This document shows, in pieces, positions 1-7,532 of a stretch of 16,795 nucleotides of DNA; the first letter of the stretch is position 1, and every line of letters begins with the position of its first letter. The DNA is from Clostridia bacterium. GTDB lineage: Bacteria; Bacillota_A; Clostridia; RUG12999. The stretch lies in NCBI GenBank assembly GCA_017558425.1, contig JAFYVD010000012.1, positions 1-16,795 of the forward strand. The letters are read 5' to 3'. The position numbers were made by a program, and so were the translations under genes. The notes below the pieces were generated by a model that saw only the letters and a list, made by a program, of their open reading frames with translations, did no database searches and was not told where the DNA came from.

Positions 1-419
1 CCAAGACAGTATGGTATTGCACAAGGTCACAAGCATCTAAGGAAATGGTTAAAATAAGCGGTATTGAAAATGCGCCTATATTCAGCCCTATAGTTGCTGA
101 TTTTTACAGCGGTATGGAAGTTACGGTTCCGCTTTTCACAAAAGATATCAAAGGAACTGTGGCCGACATTGCTGAAATTTACAAAAATCTTTACACCGGC
201 AAGCTGATTCATTTCAATGAAAAGGCCGACGAAGAAGGTTTCCTCTCTGCGGCGGCATTCTCGGGTAGAGACGATATGGAAATCACCGTCACCGGTAACG
301 AGGACAGAATTTTGCTCACTTCAAGATTCGATAACCTTGGCAAAGGTGCTTCGGGCGCAGCAATTCAAAATATGAATGTTAAATTAGGACTTGCGGAAGA
401 CACCGGTCTTAGTATATAA
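1..419 (+). CDS. argC: N-acetyl-gamma-glutamyl-phosphate reductase, C-terminal part, with apparent frameshift
   Basis: This is the 3' end of argC, the NADPH-dependent reductase that converts N-acetylglutamyl phosphate to the semialdehyde in arginine synthesis. Bases 1-36 read in frame 1 as PRQYGIAQGHKH, the conserved stretch that carries the family's histidine. From base 39 the similarity continues in frame 3 (KEMVKISG, then PIFSPIVADFYSGMEV) and runs to the stop at 417-419. One base seems to be missing at about 37-38, where a leucine codon (CTN) is expected. As written, frame 1 stops at 55-57. The C-terminus (NMNVKLGLAEDTGL) is typical of the family. The N-terminal NADP domain and catalytic cysteine lie outside the window. 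I see either a real inactivating indel or, quite likely, an assembly error near a contig end. argJ follows after 33 bases. Confidence 0.87.
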   Translation, partial: KTVWYCTRSQASKEMVKISGIENAPIFSPIVADFYSGMEVTVPLFTKDIKGTVADIAEIYKNLYTGKLIHFNEKADEEGFLSAAAFSGRDDMEITVTGNEDRILLTSRFDNLGKGASGAAIQNMNVKLGLAEDTGLSI

Positions 420-452
420 TATATAGGAACTAAAAAAGGAAGGTATTTGAAC

Positions 453-1667
453 ATGAAAATTATATCAGGCGGTGTTACCGCTCCAAAAGGATTTACTGCA
501 AACGGTATCCATTGCGGAATCAGAAAAAATAAAACAAAACGCGACGTAGCACTTATCTTCAGTGAAGTGAAAGCAAGTGCTGCAGCAGTTTATACCGCAA
601 ACCTTGTAAAAGGTGCACCTATCGAAGTTACAAAAAAGAACATTGCCGACGGCAAAGCTCAGGCAATGATTTGCAACAGCGGTAACGCTAACACTTGTAA
701 CGCCGACGGTATGGAAGTTGCCGAAAAAATGAGCACACTTACAGCTGCTCAGCTTGGCATTGACCCCACAGATGTTGTGGTTGCTTCCACAGGTGTAATC
801 GGTCAGCCGCTTGATATTACACCCATTGCAAACGGCATGCCCGAACTTGTAAAAGGTCTGTCCGAAACAGGTAGCGACCTTGCTGCCGAAGGCATTATGA
901 CTACCGACATTGCAAAAAAAGAGATTGCCGTCGAATTCACCATCGGCGGAAAAGTTTGCCGTATGGGCGGTATCGCAAAGGGTAGCGGTATGATTCACCC
1001 CAACCTCGCTACAATGATTGTTTTCATCACAACCGACGCGGCTATTTCTCCCGCTATGCTTCAGAAAGCACTTTCGGGCGATGTTCAGAATACATTTAAT
1101 ATGATCAGCGTTGACGGAGACACTTCCACCAACGACACGGTTGCAGTGCTTGCAAACGGTATGGCAGGCAATGCCGAAATCACAGAGGAAAACGAAGATT
1201 TCGAAGATTTTATGGCGGCTCTCAATACAGTTAACGTTCACCTCTGCAAAATGATTGCGGCTGACGGCGAAGGTGCAACAAAACTTCTTGAATGTGCAGT
1301 TTCGGGCGGTAAAACTCTTGAAATTACAAAAACAGTTGCAAAAAGCGTTATCTGTTCAAGCCTTCTCAAAGCAGCTATGTTTGGTGCAGACGCTAACTGG
1401 GGACGCGTTCTTTGTGCAATCGGTTACAGCGGCGCAGATGTTGACGTTACAAAAATTGACGTTTCCTTTAAATCTGCAAAAGGCACAATTGACGTTTGCA
1501 AAATGGGCGCAGGCGTTCCTTTTTCTGAAGAAAAAGCAGCTGAAGTTCTCGGCGAAAAAGAAATTGAAATTGCAGTTAATCTGAATGACGGCGAATTTGC
1601 CGCTTCTGCCTGGGGTTGCGACCTCACTTACGATTATGTAAAAATCAACGGCGATTACCGTACCTGA
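453..1667 (+). CDS. argJ: Bifunctional glutamate N-acetyltransferase / amino-acid acetyltransferase ArgJ
   Basis: ArgJ moves the acetyl group from N-acetylornithine to glutamate, giving ornithine and recycling acetylglutamate; some members also use acetyl-CoA. The protein is 404 residues, normal for the family. The autoprocessing site is clear: KGSGMIHPNLATM, where Thr187 (codon 1011-1013) becomes the N-terminal nucleophile of the beta chain after self-cleavage behind Ala. Other family segments are CNSGNANTCNADG near residue 80, STGVIGQPL near 115 and the DANWGRVLCAIGYSG segment in the beta chain. I chose ATG 453 over the in-frame TTG at 447, because the AAGGAAGG ribosome binding site (about 436-443) is 9 bases from the ATG but only 3 from the TTG. 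It lies between argC and argB in the usual clostridial order. No argA is needed for later rounds of the cycle. Confidence 0.97.
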   Translation: MKIISGGVTAPKGFTANGIHCGIRKNKTKRDVALIFSEVKASAAAVYTANLVKGAPIEVTKKNIADGKAQAMICNSGNANTCNADGMEVAEKMSTLTAAQLGIDPTDVVVASTGVIGQPLDITPIANGMPELVKGLSETGSDLAAEGIMTTDIAKKEIAVEFTIGGKVCRMGGIAKGSGMIHPNLATMIVFITTDAAISPAMLQKALSGDVQNTFNMISVDGDTSTNDTVAVLANGMAGNAEITEENEDFEDFMAALNTVNVHLCKMIAADGEGATKLLECAVSGGKTLEITKTVAKSVICSSLLKAAMFGADANWGRVLCAIGYSGADVDVTKIDVSFKSAKGTIDVCKMGAGVPFSEEKAAEVLGEKEIEIAVNLNDGEFAASAWGCDLTYDYVKINGDYRT

Positions 1668-1684
1668 TGAAAGGATTTGAGAAT

Positions 1685-2551
1685 ATGGATATCAATTTTT
1701 CCAATGCACAGCGTGCCGAAGTTTTAACTCAGGCGCTCCCCTACATTAAAGAATATAACGGCAAAGTTGTTGTTGTTAAATACGGCGGCAACGCTATGAT
1801 TAACGAACAGCTCAAACAGCAGGTTATGGAAGATATCGTTCTTCTGTGGCTGATTGGCGTAAAAATTGTTCTGGTTCACGGCGGTGGTCCCGAAATTTCC
1901 GAGCTTATGGACAAGCTCGGCAAAAAGCCTGAATTTGTGGACGGACTCAGAGTTACCGACAAAGAGACTATGGATATTGTTCAGATGGTTCTTGCCGGCA
2001 AAGTTAACAAAGGTCTTGTAACTCTGCTTGAAACCAAAGGCGGCAAAGCTATGGGTATTTCGGGTATGGACGGCAGACTTATCGAAGCTAAAGTTAAAAA
2101 CGAAAAGCTTGGTTATGTCGGTTCAATCACAAATGTAAACATTCAGCCCGTTGTTGACCTTATGGATAACGGATATATCCCCGTAATCTCAACTGTAGGT
2201 TGCGACAAAGAGGGTAATACATACAACATCAACGGCGACACTGCCGCAGCCTTCATTGCAGGTGCTCTGGGTGCAGAAAGCCTTATTATGATGACAGACA
2301 TTGCAGGCGTTTTACGCGACAAAGACGACCCGTCAACACTCATCCCCGAAATCACAATTTCGGATGCGGCAGACCTTCAGGAAGAAGGCGTGATTTCCGG
2401 CGGTATGATTCCCAAGGTGGAATGTTGTATTGAAGCTATAAACAAAGGCGTTAAAAAAGTATTTATTATGGACGGCAGAGTGCCTCATTCCATCCTGATG
2501 GAAACTCTCACAAACGAAGGTGCCGGTACCATGGTAAGAGGTGACAAATAA
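1685..2551 (+). CDS. argB: Acetylglutamate kinase ArgB
   Basis: ArgB phosphorylates N-acetylglutamate with ATP, the second step of arginine synthesis. The protein has 288 residues. It shows the amino-acid-kinase fold signatures: VVVKYGGNAM around residues 29-38 with the phosphate-binding lysine (Lys32), VHGGGPEI at 64-71, GLRVTDKETMDIV near 87-99, NINGDTAAAFIAGALGAE for nucleotide binding, and GGMIPKVECC near the C-terminus. About 20 residues precede the kinase core (FSNAQRAEVLTQALPYIKEY). In characterised arginine-inhibited hexameric kinases this extension forms the N-terminal helix that mediates feedback inhibition, so I infer allosteric control by arginine. ATG 1685 has an AAAGGA site 9 bases upstream. 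An ATG at 1667, overlapping the argJ stop, is possible but has no good ribosome binding site. The stop TAA overlaps the argD start by one base. Confidence 0.97.
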   Translation: MDINFSNAQRAEVLTQALPYIKEYNGKVVVVKYGGNAMINEQLKQQVMEDIVLLWLIGVKIVLVHGGGPEISELMDKLGKKPEFVDGLRVTDKETMDIVQMVLAGKVNKGLVTLLETKGGKAMGISGMDGRLIEAKVKNEKLGYVGSITNVNIQPVVDLMDNGYIPVISTVGCDKEGNTYNINGDTAAAFIAGALGAESLIMMTDIAGVLRDKDDPSTLIPEITISDAADLQEEGVISGGMIPKVECCIEAINKGVKKVFIMDGRVPHSILMETLTNEGAGTMVRGDK

Positions 2552-3723
2552 TGAGCATGCAGGCTAACGATAAACTTTATATTGCAAATACATATAACCG
2601 TTTCCCGGTTGAAATAGTTTCAGGTAAAGGTTCCGTTGTTAAAGATGCAGACGGCAAAGAATATATTGATATGGGTTCGGGTATCGGCGTTACCGCTTTT
2701 GGTCTTGCCGACGAAAAATGGGCAGAGGCGGTTACCGCTCAGGTGAACACGCTTCAGCATATGTCCAATCTCTATTATACCCAGCCTTGCATAAAGCTCG
2801 CAGAGCTTTTGTGCAAAAAAACAGGTATGAGCAAAGTATTTTTCTGCAACTCGGGTGCTGAATCAAACGAATGTGCCATCAAAGTTGCAAGAAAATATGC
2901 GGCAGAAAAAAAAGGTGCTGAATACAGCACAATTATTACTCTTGAAAACAGTTTCCACGGCAGAACACTCACCACCCTTTCCGCTACAGGTCAGGACCAT
3001 TATCACGAGCTGTTCCAGCCGCTGACACCCGGGTTTGTTCACACTCCCGCCGGCGACCTTGAAGCTCTCAAGAAAACGGCACTTGAAAACAAAACAGCCG
3101 GCATCCTGATTGAATGTATTCAGGGCGAAGGCGGTGTTATTGCCCTTGACGAAGATTTCGTAAAAGGCGCGTATGAATTTGCCAAAGAAAACGACATTGT
3201 TTTTATGGTGGATGAGGTTCAGACAGGTAACGGCAGAACAGGCGAGCTTTACGCTTTTATGAACTACGGAATCCTCCCCGACGTTGTTTCCACAGCCAAA
3301 GGTCTTGGCGGCGGTCTTCCGCTCGGCGCAACTCTTATGGGAGAAAAAGTTCAGTCAGTTCTCGGATTTGGCGACCACGGTTCAACCTTCGGCGGCAACC
3401 CCGTTTGCTGTGCAGGTGCAATCAGCATCATTGAAAGAATTGACGACAACCTTCTTTCCGAAGTTAAGGAAAAAAGCAAATATATTTTCGACACTCTTTC
3501 AGGCGCCAAAGGCGTGGAGGGCGTAAGCGGCATGGGTCTTATGGTTGGTATTAAAACCACCGCTCCCGCAGGCGATGTTCTGAAAAAATGTATGGAAAAA
3601 GGCATCCTTTGCCTCACTGCGAAAGACAAAGTACGACTTCTTCCCGCCATCAACATTCCGTTTGATGTGCTGAAAAAAGCTATTGAAACTATAAAAGAAA
3701 TTTGTGCGGAGGTAGCTCAGTAA
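2551..3723 (+). CDS. argD: Acetylornithine aminotransferase ArgD
   Basis: This is a class-III PLP-dependent aminotransferase that converts N-acetylglutamate semialdehyde to N-acetylornithine using glutamate. It has 390 residues, close to the usual length. Visible features are [16 protein letters not shown] (residues 100-115) for PLP phosphate binding, [15 protein letters not shown] near 134-148, the [11 protein letters not shown] motif (221-231) with the aspartate that pairs with the PLP ring nitrogen, and [13 protein letters not shown], where Lys250 forms the Schiff base. Many class-III enzymes share these motifs. The assignment to ArgD rests on the neighbours: it sits between argB and argF with one-base overlaps at both ends (TAATG). 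The ribosome binding site is AGAGGTGA (2537-2544) inside the 3' end of argB. A second ATG at 2557 is also possible. Confidence 0.95.
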   Translation: MSMQANDKLYIANTYNRFPVEIVSGKGSVVKDADGKEYIDMGSGIGVTAFGLADEKWAEAVTAQVNTLQHMSNLYYTQPCIKLAELLCKKTGMSKVFFCNSGAESNECAIKVARKYAAEKKGAEYSTIITLENSFHGRTLTTLSATGQDHYHELFQPLTPGFVHTPAGDLEALKKTALENKTAGILIECIQGEGGVIALDEDFVKGAYEFAKENDIVFMVDEVQTGNGRTGELYAFMNYGILPDVVSTAKGLGGGLPLGATLMGEKVQSVLGFGDHGSTFGGNPVCCAGAISIIERIDDNLLSEVKEKSKYIFDTLSGAKGVEGVSGMGLMVGIKTTAPAGDVLKKCMEKGILCLTAKDKVRLLPAINIPFDVLKKAIETIKEICAEVAQ

Positions 3724-4706
3724 TGAATTTAAAAGGTAAAAGTTTTTTAAAACTTCTTGATTTTACTCCTGAAGAAATCGGCGGTCTCATAGACCTTGCC
3801 GCTCAGCTGAAAACTCAGAAAAAAGCGGGTATTCCCCACCGTCTCTGCGAAGGAAAATCCATTGCCCTTGTTTTCGAAAAAACAAGTACAAGAACCCGTT
3901 GTGCATTCGAAGTTGCAGCTGCCGACCTTGGTATGCACCCCGTTTATCTTGACCCCAAAGCTTCTCAGATAGGCAAAAAAGAAAGCATTGCCGACACAGC
4001 AAGAGTTCTGGGCAGAATGTTTGACGGTATTGAATACCGCGGTTTCGGTCAGGAAATTGTTCAGGAACTTTCCGATTACGCAGGCGTACCTGTGTGGAAC
4101 GGGCTCACAAACGAGTTCCATCCCACACAGATTCTTGCAGACTTCCTGACAATCAAAGAACATTTCGGCGATCTGAAGGGCAAAACTCTCGTTTATATGG
4201 GCGATGCAAGATATAATATGGGTAATTCTCTTATGGTAGGTTGTGCAAAAATGGGTATGAATTTCGTAGCCTGTGCACCCGAAAAATATTTCCCCGACAA
4301 AGCTCTGGTTTCCCAGTGCGAAGCCATCGCAAAAGAAACAGGTGCCACACTTTCATTCATCACAGACCCGATTAAAGCCACAAAAGGTGCTCACGTAATT
4401 TACACGGACGTTTGGGTTTCAATGGGCGAGCCTGACGAAGTGTGGAAAGAAAGAATTGAAGATTTAACTCCTTACCGAGTTACAAAAGAGCTGATGGACA
4501 ACGCAGGAAGCCAGTGCAGATTTATGCATTGTCTCCCCGCATTCCACGACCTTAAAACCACAACAGGCAAGGAAATTTACGATAAGTTCGGCATCGACTG
4601 TATGGAAGTTACCGACGAGGTTTTCGAAAGCAGTCAGTCAATCGTGTTTGACGAAGCTGAAAACCGTATGCACACAATTAAAGCTGTTATGGCAGCGACA
4701 CTATAA
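3723..4706 (+). CDS. argF: Ornithine carbamoyltransferase ArgF
   Basis: ArgF joins ornithine and carbamoyl phosphate to make citrulline in the cytoplasm. It has 327 residues, with the complete set of family motifs. These are EKTSTRTR (52-59) for carbamoyl phosphate, EFHPTQ (131-136), the ornithine-binding DVWVSMGE loop (229-236), HCLPAFHD (269-276) with the active-site cysteine, and the C-terminal [14 protein letters not shown] segment. The D-x-x-x-SMG form supports ornithine over aspartate or acetylornithine as substrate. The start overlaps the argD stop by one base, and GGAGG (3708-3712) lies 10 bases upstream. A longer in-frame start at 3702 would precede that site and is unlikely. It is the last gene of the operon and is followed at once by a strong hairpin. 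No argG or argH is in the window, so completion to arginine must be encoded elsewhere. Confidence 0.97.
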   Translation: MNLKGKSFLKLLDFTPEEIGGLIDLAAQLKTQKKAGIPHRLCEGKSIALVFEKTSTRTRCAFEVAAADLGMHPVYLDPKASQIGKKESIADTARVLGRMFDGIEYRGFGQEIVQELSDYAGVPVWNGLTNEFHPTQILADFLTIKEHFGDLKGKTLVYMGDARYNMGNSLMVGCAKMGMNFVACAPEKYFPDKALVSQCEAIAKETGATLSFITDPIKATKGAHVIYTDVWVSMGEPDEVWKERIEDLTPYRVTKELMDNAGSQCRFMHCLPAFHDLKTTTGKEIYDKFGIDCMEVTDEVFESSQSIVFDEAENRMHTIKAVMAATL

Positions 4707-4713
4707 AAATTCA

Positions 4714-4751
4714 GGGCTGTAAAAAACAAAAAGTTTTTTACAGCCCATTTT
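4714..4751. terminator. Bidirectional terminator between argF and the AraC gene
   Basis: A perfect 14-bp stem (GGGCTGTAAAAAAC at 4714-4727, its complement at 4733-4746) encloses an AAAAA loop. On the + strand it is followed by ATTTTTC; on the - strand it is followed by a TTTTT run (4706-4710 read in reverse). It can therefore end both the arginine operon and the convergent unit of the AraC gene. The AraC stop codon (4738-4740) lies inside the stem. Confidence 0.9.
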
Positions 4752-5544
4752 TCATATATTGTTTGGGTGATACTCCTATTTTTTCTTTGAAAACCTTGGA
4801 AAAATACATTCTGTCGCCATATCCGCAAAGGGATGCAATTTCTTCCACACTTTTATCATTTTGCTCCATTAAAACACAAGCGTTGTTCACCCTCACCATA
4901 TTGAGGTACTCCCTCACGCCCATCCCGAACAGCTTTTTAAAAGCTGACGAAATATAATTTTTATTATAACAGAACTTTTCCGCAAGCATTTCAAGCGACA
5001 AATCAGAATCCGAAAAATTTATATCAATATACTTTTTTATTTCCGGCATTCTGTTCCCTGCTCCCTCTTTTGTCCGGTTATCTGCCATCAGAACTCTGTT
5101 GCCGATTGCGGCAAATGTCTGCATTAAAAGTCCTTCACTTAAAATATCAACAACTTCATTTTTATAATTTATACCCTTTTTCCAGGTTTCGCAGAGTTCG
5201 GGAAAATCTTCAAAAACAAAATTTCTGCGGTTTATTCCAATTTGTTCCATTATTGCGTTGCCGCGAATCCCCATAAAGCTGATATACATATATGCAAAAT
5301 TTTCTGTATCATAAAAAGTATACGAAACCGCAGGCAATATAAAAAATATATCATCCCGCTTAAGTTCTTTTTCAACGCCGCCAAGACATATTTTTGCTTT
5401 TCCTCGCGCCACTATGCAGGCTTTATATAGCGGTTCTGTTATGGCACCGCTTACAGTATGATTTTTTGTTTCATAAACAAAATTTATGGTTTGCACCGGG
5501 TCGGGAGAGCAATTCACCGACACAAACCTGCAAATGTTATCCAT
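4738..5544 (-). CDS. AraC-family transcriptional regulator
   Basis: A 268-residue regulator with two parts. Residues 1 to about 150 form a sensor region resembling the small beta-barrel (cupin-like) sensor domains of sugar-responsive AraC proteins (ACIVARGKAKICLGG, then RDDIFFILPAVSYTFY). Residues 170-268 form the double helix-turn-helix DNA-binding domain, ending in the family signature around 236-263 (IASLCGYGDRMYFSKVF, KEKIGVSPKQY). Its ATG lies one base after the acetyltransferase stop, and its GAGGCG ribosome binding site is within that gene. It is thus the last gene of a three-gene unit with the dehydrogenase and acetyltransferase. The location suggests it controls that unit, perhaps in response to a sugar-like ligand; this is inference. 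The last four codons and the stop form part of the terminator stem. Confidence 0.93.
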   Translation of the reverse strand: MDNICRFVSVNCSPDPVQTINFVYETKNHTVSGAITEPLYKACIVARGKAKICLGGVEKELKRDDIFFILPAVSYTFYDTENFAYMYISFMGIRGNAIMEQIGINRRNFVFEDFPELCETWKKGINYKNEVVDILSEGLLMQTFAAIGNRVLMADNRTKEGAGNRMPEIKKYIDINFSDSDLSLEMLAEKFCYNKNYISSAFKKLFGMGVREYLNMVRVNNACVLMEQNDKSVEEIASLCGYGDRMYFSKVFKEKIGVSPKQYMKNGL

Positions 5545-5545
5545 A

Positions 5546-6217
5546 TCATTCGCCTCGTTTTTTTATCACTTTCGCCGGACTTCCAACCGCCACCGAATAA
5601 GGCGGAATGGCTTTTACAACAGTTGAGCCCGCACCAATTACACTACCGTCTCCTATATCCCCGCTATACATCACATTCACACCCATACCAATGTAGCAAT
5701 CCTGCCCAATGGTAACCTTTTTAGAATGACCTCCCTGATGCCAGATAATGTCATTCTTATCATCAAATTTATGAGAATACGGAGTAATCGTAATATTCTG
5801 TGCCATAAGTGTGTTATCGCCAATTTCAAGACCTTTATGTCCGAACAGGGTTGTCCCCGTACCGATATAAACCGTTTTTCCGATTTTTATATACCCTTCG
5901 TCAACCGTCTGGGTGTCAAGATAAACCCGCTCACAGATATAGCTGCCGTCACCTATCTCAACTCCGCCGTCGCCTCTGGCAATTATCGTCACATCATCAT
6001 AAATGGTCACATTGTCGCCAATGGTAATCCATTGCGGATTAACAAATTTTACTCCTGTGCCGATTTTTACATTTTTGCCCATGGCTTTAAGGATACTACC
6101 GTAATATTCATCTCTCACCTGAGCACCATACTCGGACGGGTCATTTAAAAAGAGGAATTTTAAAAATTCCTCTTTCTGCTCAGGTGTCATATTGTTATAT
6201 TTTTCTTCAAAAAACAT
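5546..6217 (-). CDS. Left-handed beta-helix (hexapeptide repeat) acetyltransferase
   Basis: A 223-residue cytoplasmic acyltransferase of the sugar O-acetyltransferase/WbbJ type that uses acetyl-CoA. From about residue 48 to the end it shows the repeating [LIV]-G-x-x-x-x pattern of the left-handed beta-helix, for example WITIGDNVTIYDDVTI, VEIGDGSYI, IKIGKTVYIGTGTTL, LEIGDNTLMAQNITI and VTIGQDCYIGMGVNV. Between two coils lies PYSHKF, whose His149 is the probable catalytic base by family analogy. The C-terminus (GAGSTVVKAIPPYSVAVGSPAKVIKK) is the usual closing segment. The start overlaps the dehydrogenase stop by one base, with GGGAG 10 bases upstream. The acceptor is unknown. Coupling to a Gfo/Idh enzyme and an AraC regulator points to a small sugar or sugar derivative, but this is inference. 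Confidence 0.9.
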   Translation of the reverse strand: MFFEEKYNNMTPEQKEEFLKFLFLNDPSEYGAQVRDEYYGSILKAMGKNVKIGTGVKFVNPQWITIGDNVTIYDDVTIIARGDGGVEIGDGSYICERVYLDTQTVDEGYIKIGKTVYIGTGTTLFGHKGLEIGDNTLMAQNITITPYSHKFDDKNDIIWHQGGHSKKVTIGQDCYIGMGVNVMYSGDIGDGSVIGAGSTVVKAIPPYSVAVGSPAKVIKKRGE

Positions 6218-7479
6218 CAGTATGCTACTCCCGACATTTTATTTTTTATATTTTCGTAAACTTCGTCGGGGATTTCGGGATTGCCTTTTGAGAAAACAGG
6301 AACAAGCATATCCCCTGCCACTTCGGGGTCTGTGCAGGTTGTGTCGTTGCGGAACTTATCACGCACCGCTTTATCTCTCAGGTTGGGAATTTCAAGAGGA
6401 ATTCCGCCTGCAAGCACCGAACGGTATGCAAACATACCGGGCAGGAACATATCAAGCGCTTCATAAACATCAATGATGTCCGCATTCTCGTCTCCACGGA
6501 TTTTTTCAATAAAGTGATACATTGAATAGAAGTCACTTCCACCATGACCGAAAGCCTCAGCCTTTGCAGTCAACTCGTCACGTGGTTTGTATCTCAGCAC
6601 TCTTTTATTTCCCTGGTCTTTATATTCACCGGAATATTCGTCCACATTAACATAAATTGTACTGATAGCCGTTTCTCCTCCAAGTTCGGCATCCTCTCTG
6701 CCCGATTCCATTCTACCTTTTGAACCGTAAAGGCACCACCAGAGAGAATTTTTGTATAGTCCGCCATGGATACTTTTTACAATGGCACCATTTTCCATTG
6801 TAACCATTTCAATACCAAACAGACCGCTTTTTGACCCCATTCTGAGGTTGCGTTCTGTCATACCACTTTCAAATCCCACAACTTTTACAGGACGAAGCCC
6901 TGTAACGTGAATAATCGGGCCGAGTGAATGTGTGCAGTAAAATGTGGCGTACATACAGTTTCTCCAATGGTCTTTTTCGCCGTAAGTGATGTCCGGCCAG
7001 ATATCTTCGCAGTTGTGAATATATTCACCTTCTGCATATTCCAACTCGCCCAGTTTGCCTTCCTGATAAAGTTTTTTCATTTCGTATGAAGCCTGCATAT
7101 AGCAGTAGTTTTCGCCATAAGCATAAATTTTGCCCGTTTGTTCAACAGTTTCAATAAGTTCAACCGCTTCCTTCATAGTCTGGCAAGGAAGCACTTCGCT
7201 GTAAACGTGTTTGCCTTCCTTCATCGCCTTAATGGCAAAAGGCGCATGCTGATGCGCATAGTTCGCCAGAACCACCGCATCCATATCATGTTTTATAAAT
7301 TCATCAAAATCTTTATAATAAGCAATGTCAAGATGTTTATGTTCCTCTTTCTGCTTATCAAGAAGCTTCTCGTTTTTGTCGCAGATTGCGACAAGCTCTG
7401 CATTGTCTGTGCCAAGACAGAAGTTTATCATCTGTTTGCCTCTGTATGCACCAACAACACCAACTTTGATTTTTTTCAT
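6217..7479 (-). CDS. Gfo/Idh/MocA-family dehydrogenase with atypical motifs
   Basis: A 420-residue protein with an N-terminal Rossmann fold and a C-terminal alpha/beta domain, like NAD(P)-dependent sugar or inositol dehydrogenases. The order is KVGVVGAYRGKQM (5-17), an acidic strand end AICDKNEKLL, AVVLANYAHQHAPFAIKAMKEGKHV (68-92), then YSEVLP (93-98). Two positions are unusual. The standard G-x-G-x-x-G loop reads GVVGAYRG, with Tyr12 where the second glycycle glycine is expected, and the EKP segment that carries a conserved active-site lysine reads SEVLP, without lysine. The protein may bind cofactor differently, use another catalytic residue, or have changed role. The C-terminal half has acidic and histidine-rich segments (GEYIHNCEDIWP) at the likely substrate site. 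It has a strong GGAGGTG ribosome binding site and is first in a unit with an acetyltransferase and an AraC regulator. Substrate unknown. Confidence 0.9.
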   Translation of the reverse strand: MKKIKVGVVGAYRGKQMINFCLGTDNAELVAICDKNEKLLDKQKEEHKHLDIAYYKDFDEFIKHDMDAVVLANYAHQHAPFAIKAMKEGKHVYSEVLPCQTMKEAVELIETVEQTGKIYAYGENYCYMQASYEMKKLYQEGKLGELEYAEGEYIHNCEDIWPDITYGEKDHWRNCMYATFYCTHSLGPIIHVTGLRPVKVVGFESGMTERNLRMGSKSGLFGIEMVTMENGAIVKSIHGGLYKNSLWWCLYGSKGRMESGREDAELGGETAISTIYVNVDEYSGEYKDQGNKRVLRYKPRDELTAKAEAFGHGGSDFYSMYHFIEKIRGDENADIIDVYEALDMFLPGMFAYRSVLAGGIPLEIPNLRDKAVRDKFRNDTTCTDPEVAGDMLVPVFSKGNPEIPDEVYENIKNKMSGVAY

Positions 7480-7498
7480 ACTAACACCTCCGTTTAAA

Positions 7499-7527
7499 AT
7501 TATAACACCGCCACATCTGCTTTAAAA
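7499..7527 (-). promoter_or_regulatory. Possible extended -10 promoter for the dehydrogenase unit
   Basis: Read on the - strand, TGT-TATAAT (-10 at 7499-7504, TG-N extension at 7505-7507) is preceded at 17 bases by a weak TTTTAA (7522-7527). It lies in the 53-base gap before the dehydrogenase gene. Transcription would begin near 7492, leaving a very short leader that starts almost at the GGAGGTG ribosome binding site (7485-7491). The -10 element is perfect and the -35 poor. Confidence 0.45.
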
Positions 7528-7532
7528 TAGAA

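Noticed and set aside
447..452. TTG 447 as the argJ start.
   Set aside because: It is only three bases from the AAGGAAGG site, while ATG 453 has proper spacing.
465..1241. A 258-codon open frame antisense to argJ, rich in Cys and His.
   Set aside because: It lies wholly inside a clear argJ gene on the other strand and matches no family. Its odd composition follows from the complement of argJ codons.
5546..7479. Assignment of the dehydrogenase and acetyltransferase to the UDP-diacetamido-uronic acid pathway (WbpB/WbpD-like).
   Set aside because: The aminotransferase and UDP-sugar epimerase partners are absent, the dehydrogenase lacks the usual catalytic motif, and an AraC regulator fits poorly with surface-glycan synthesis.
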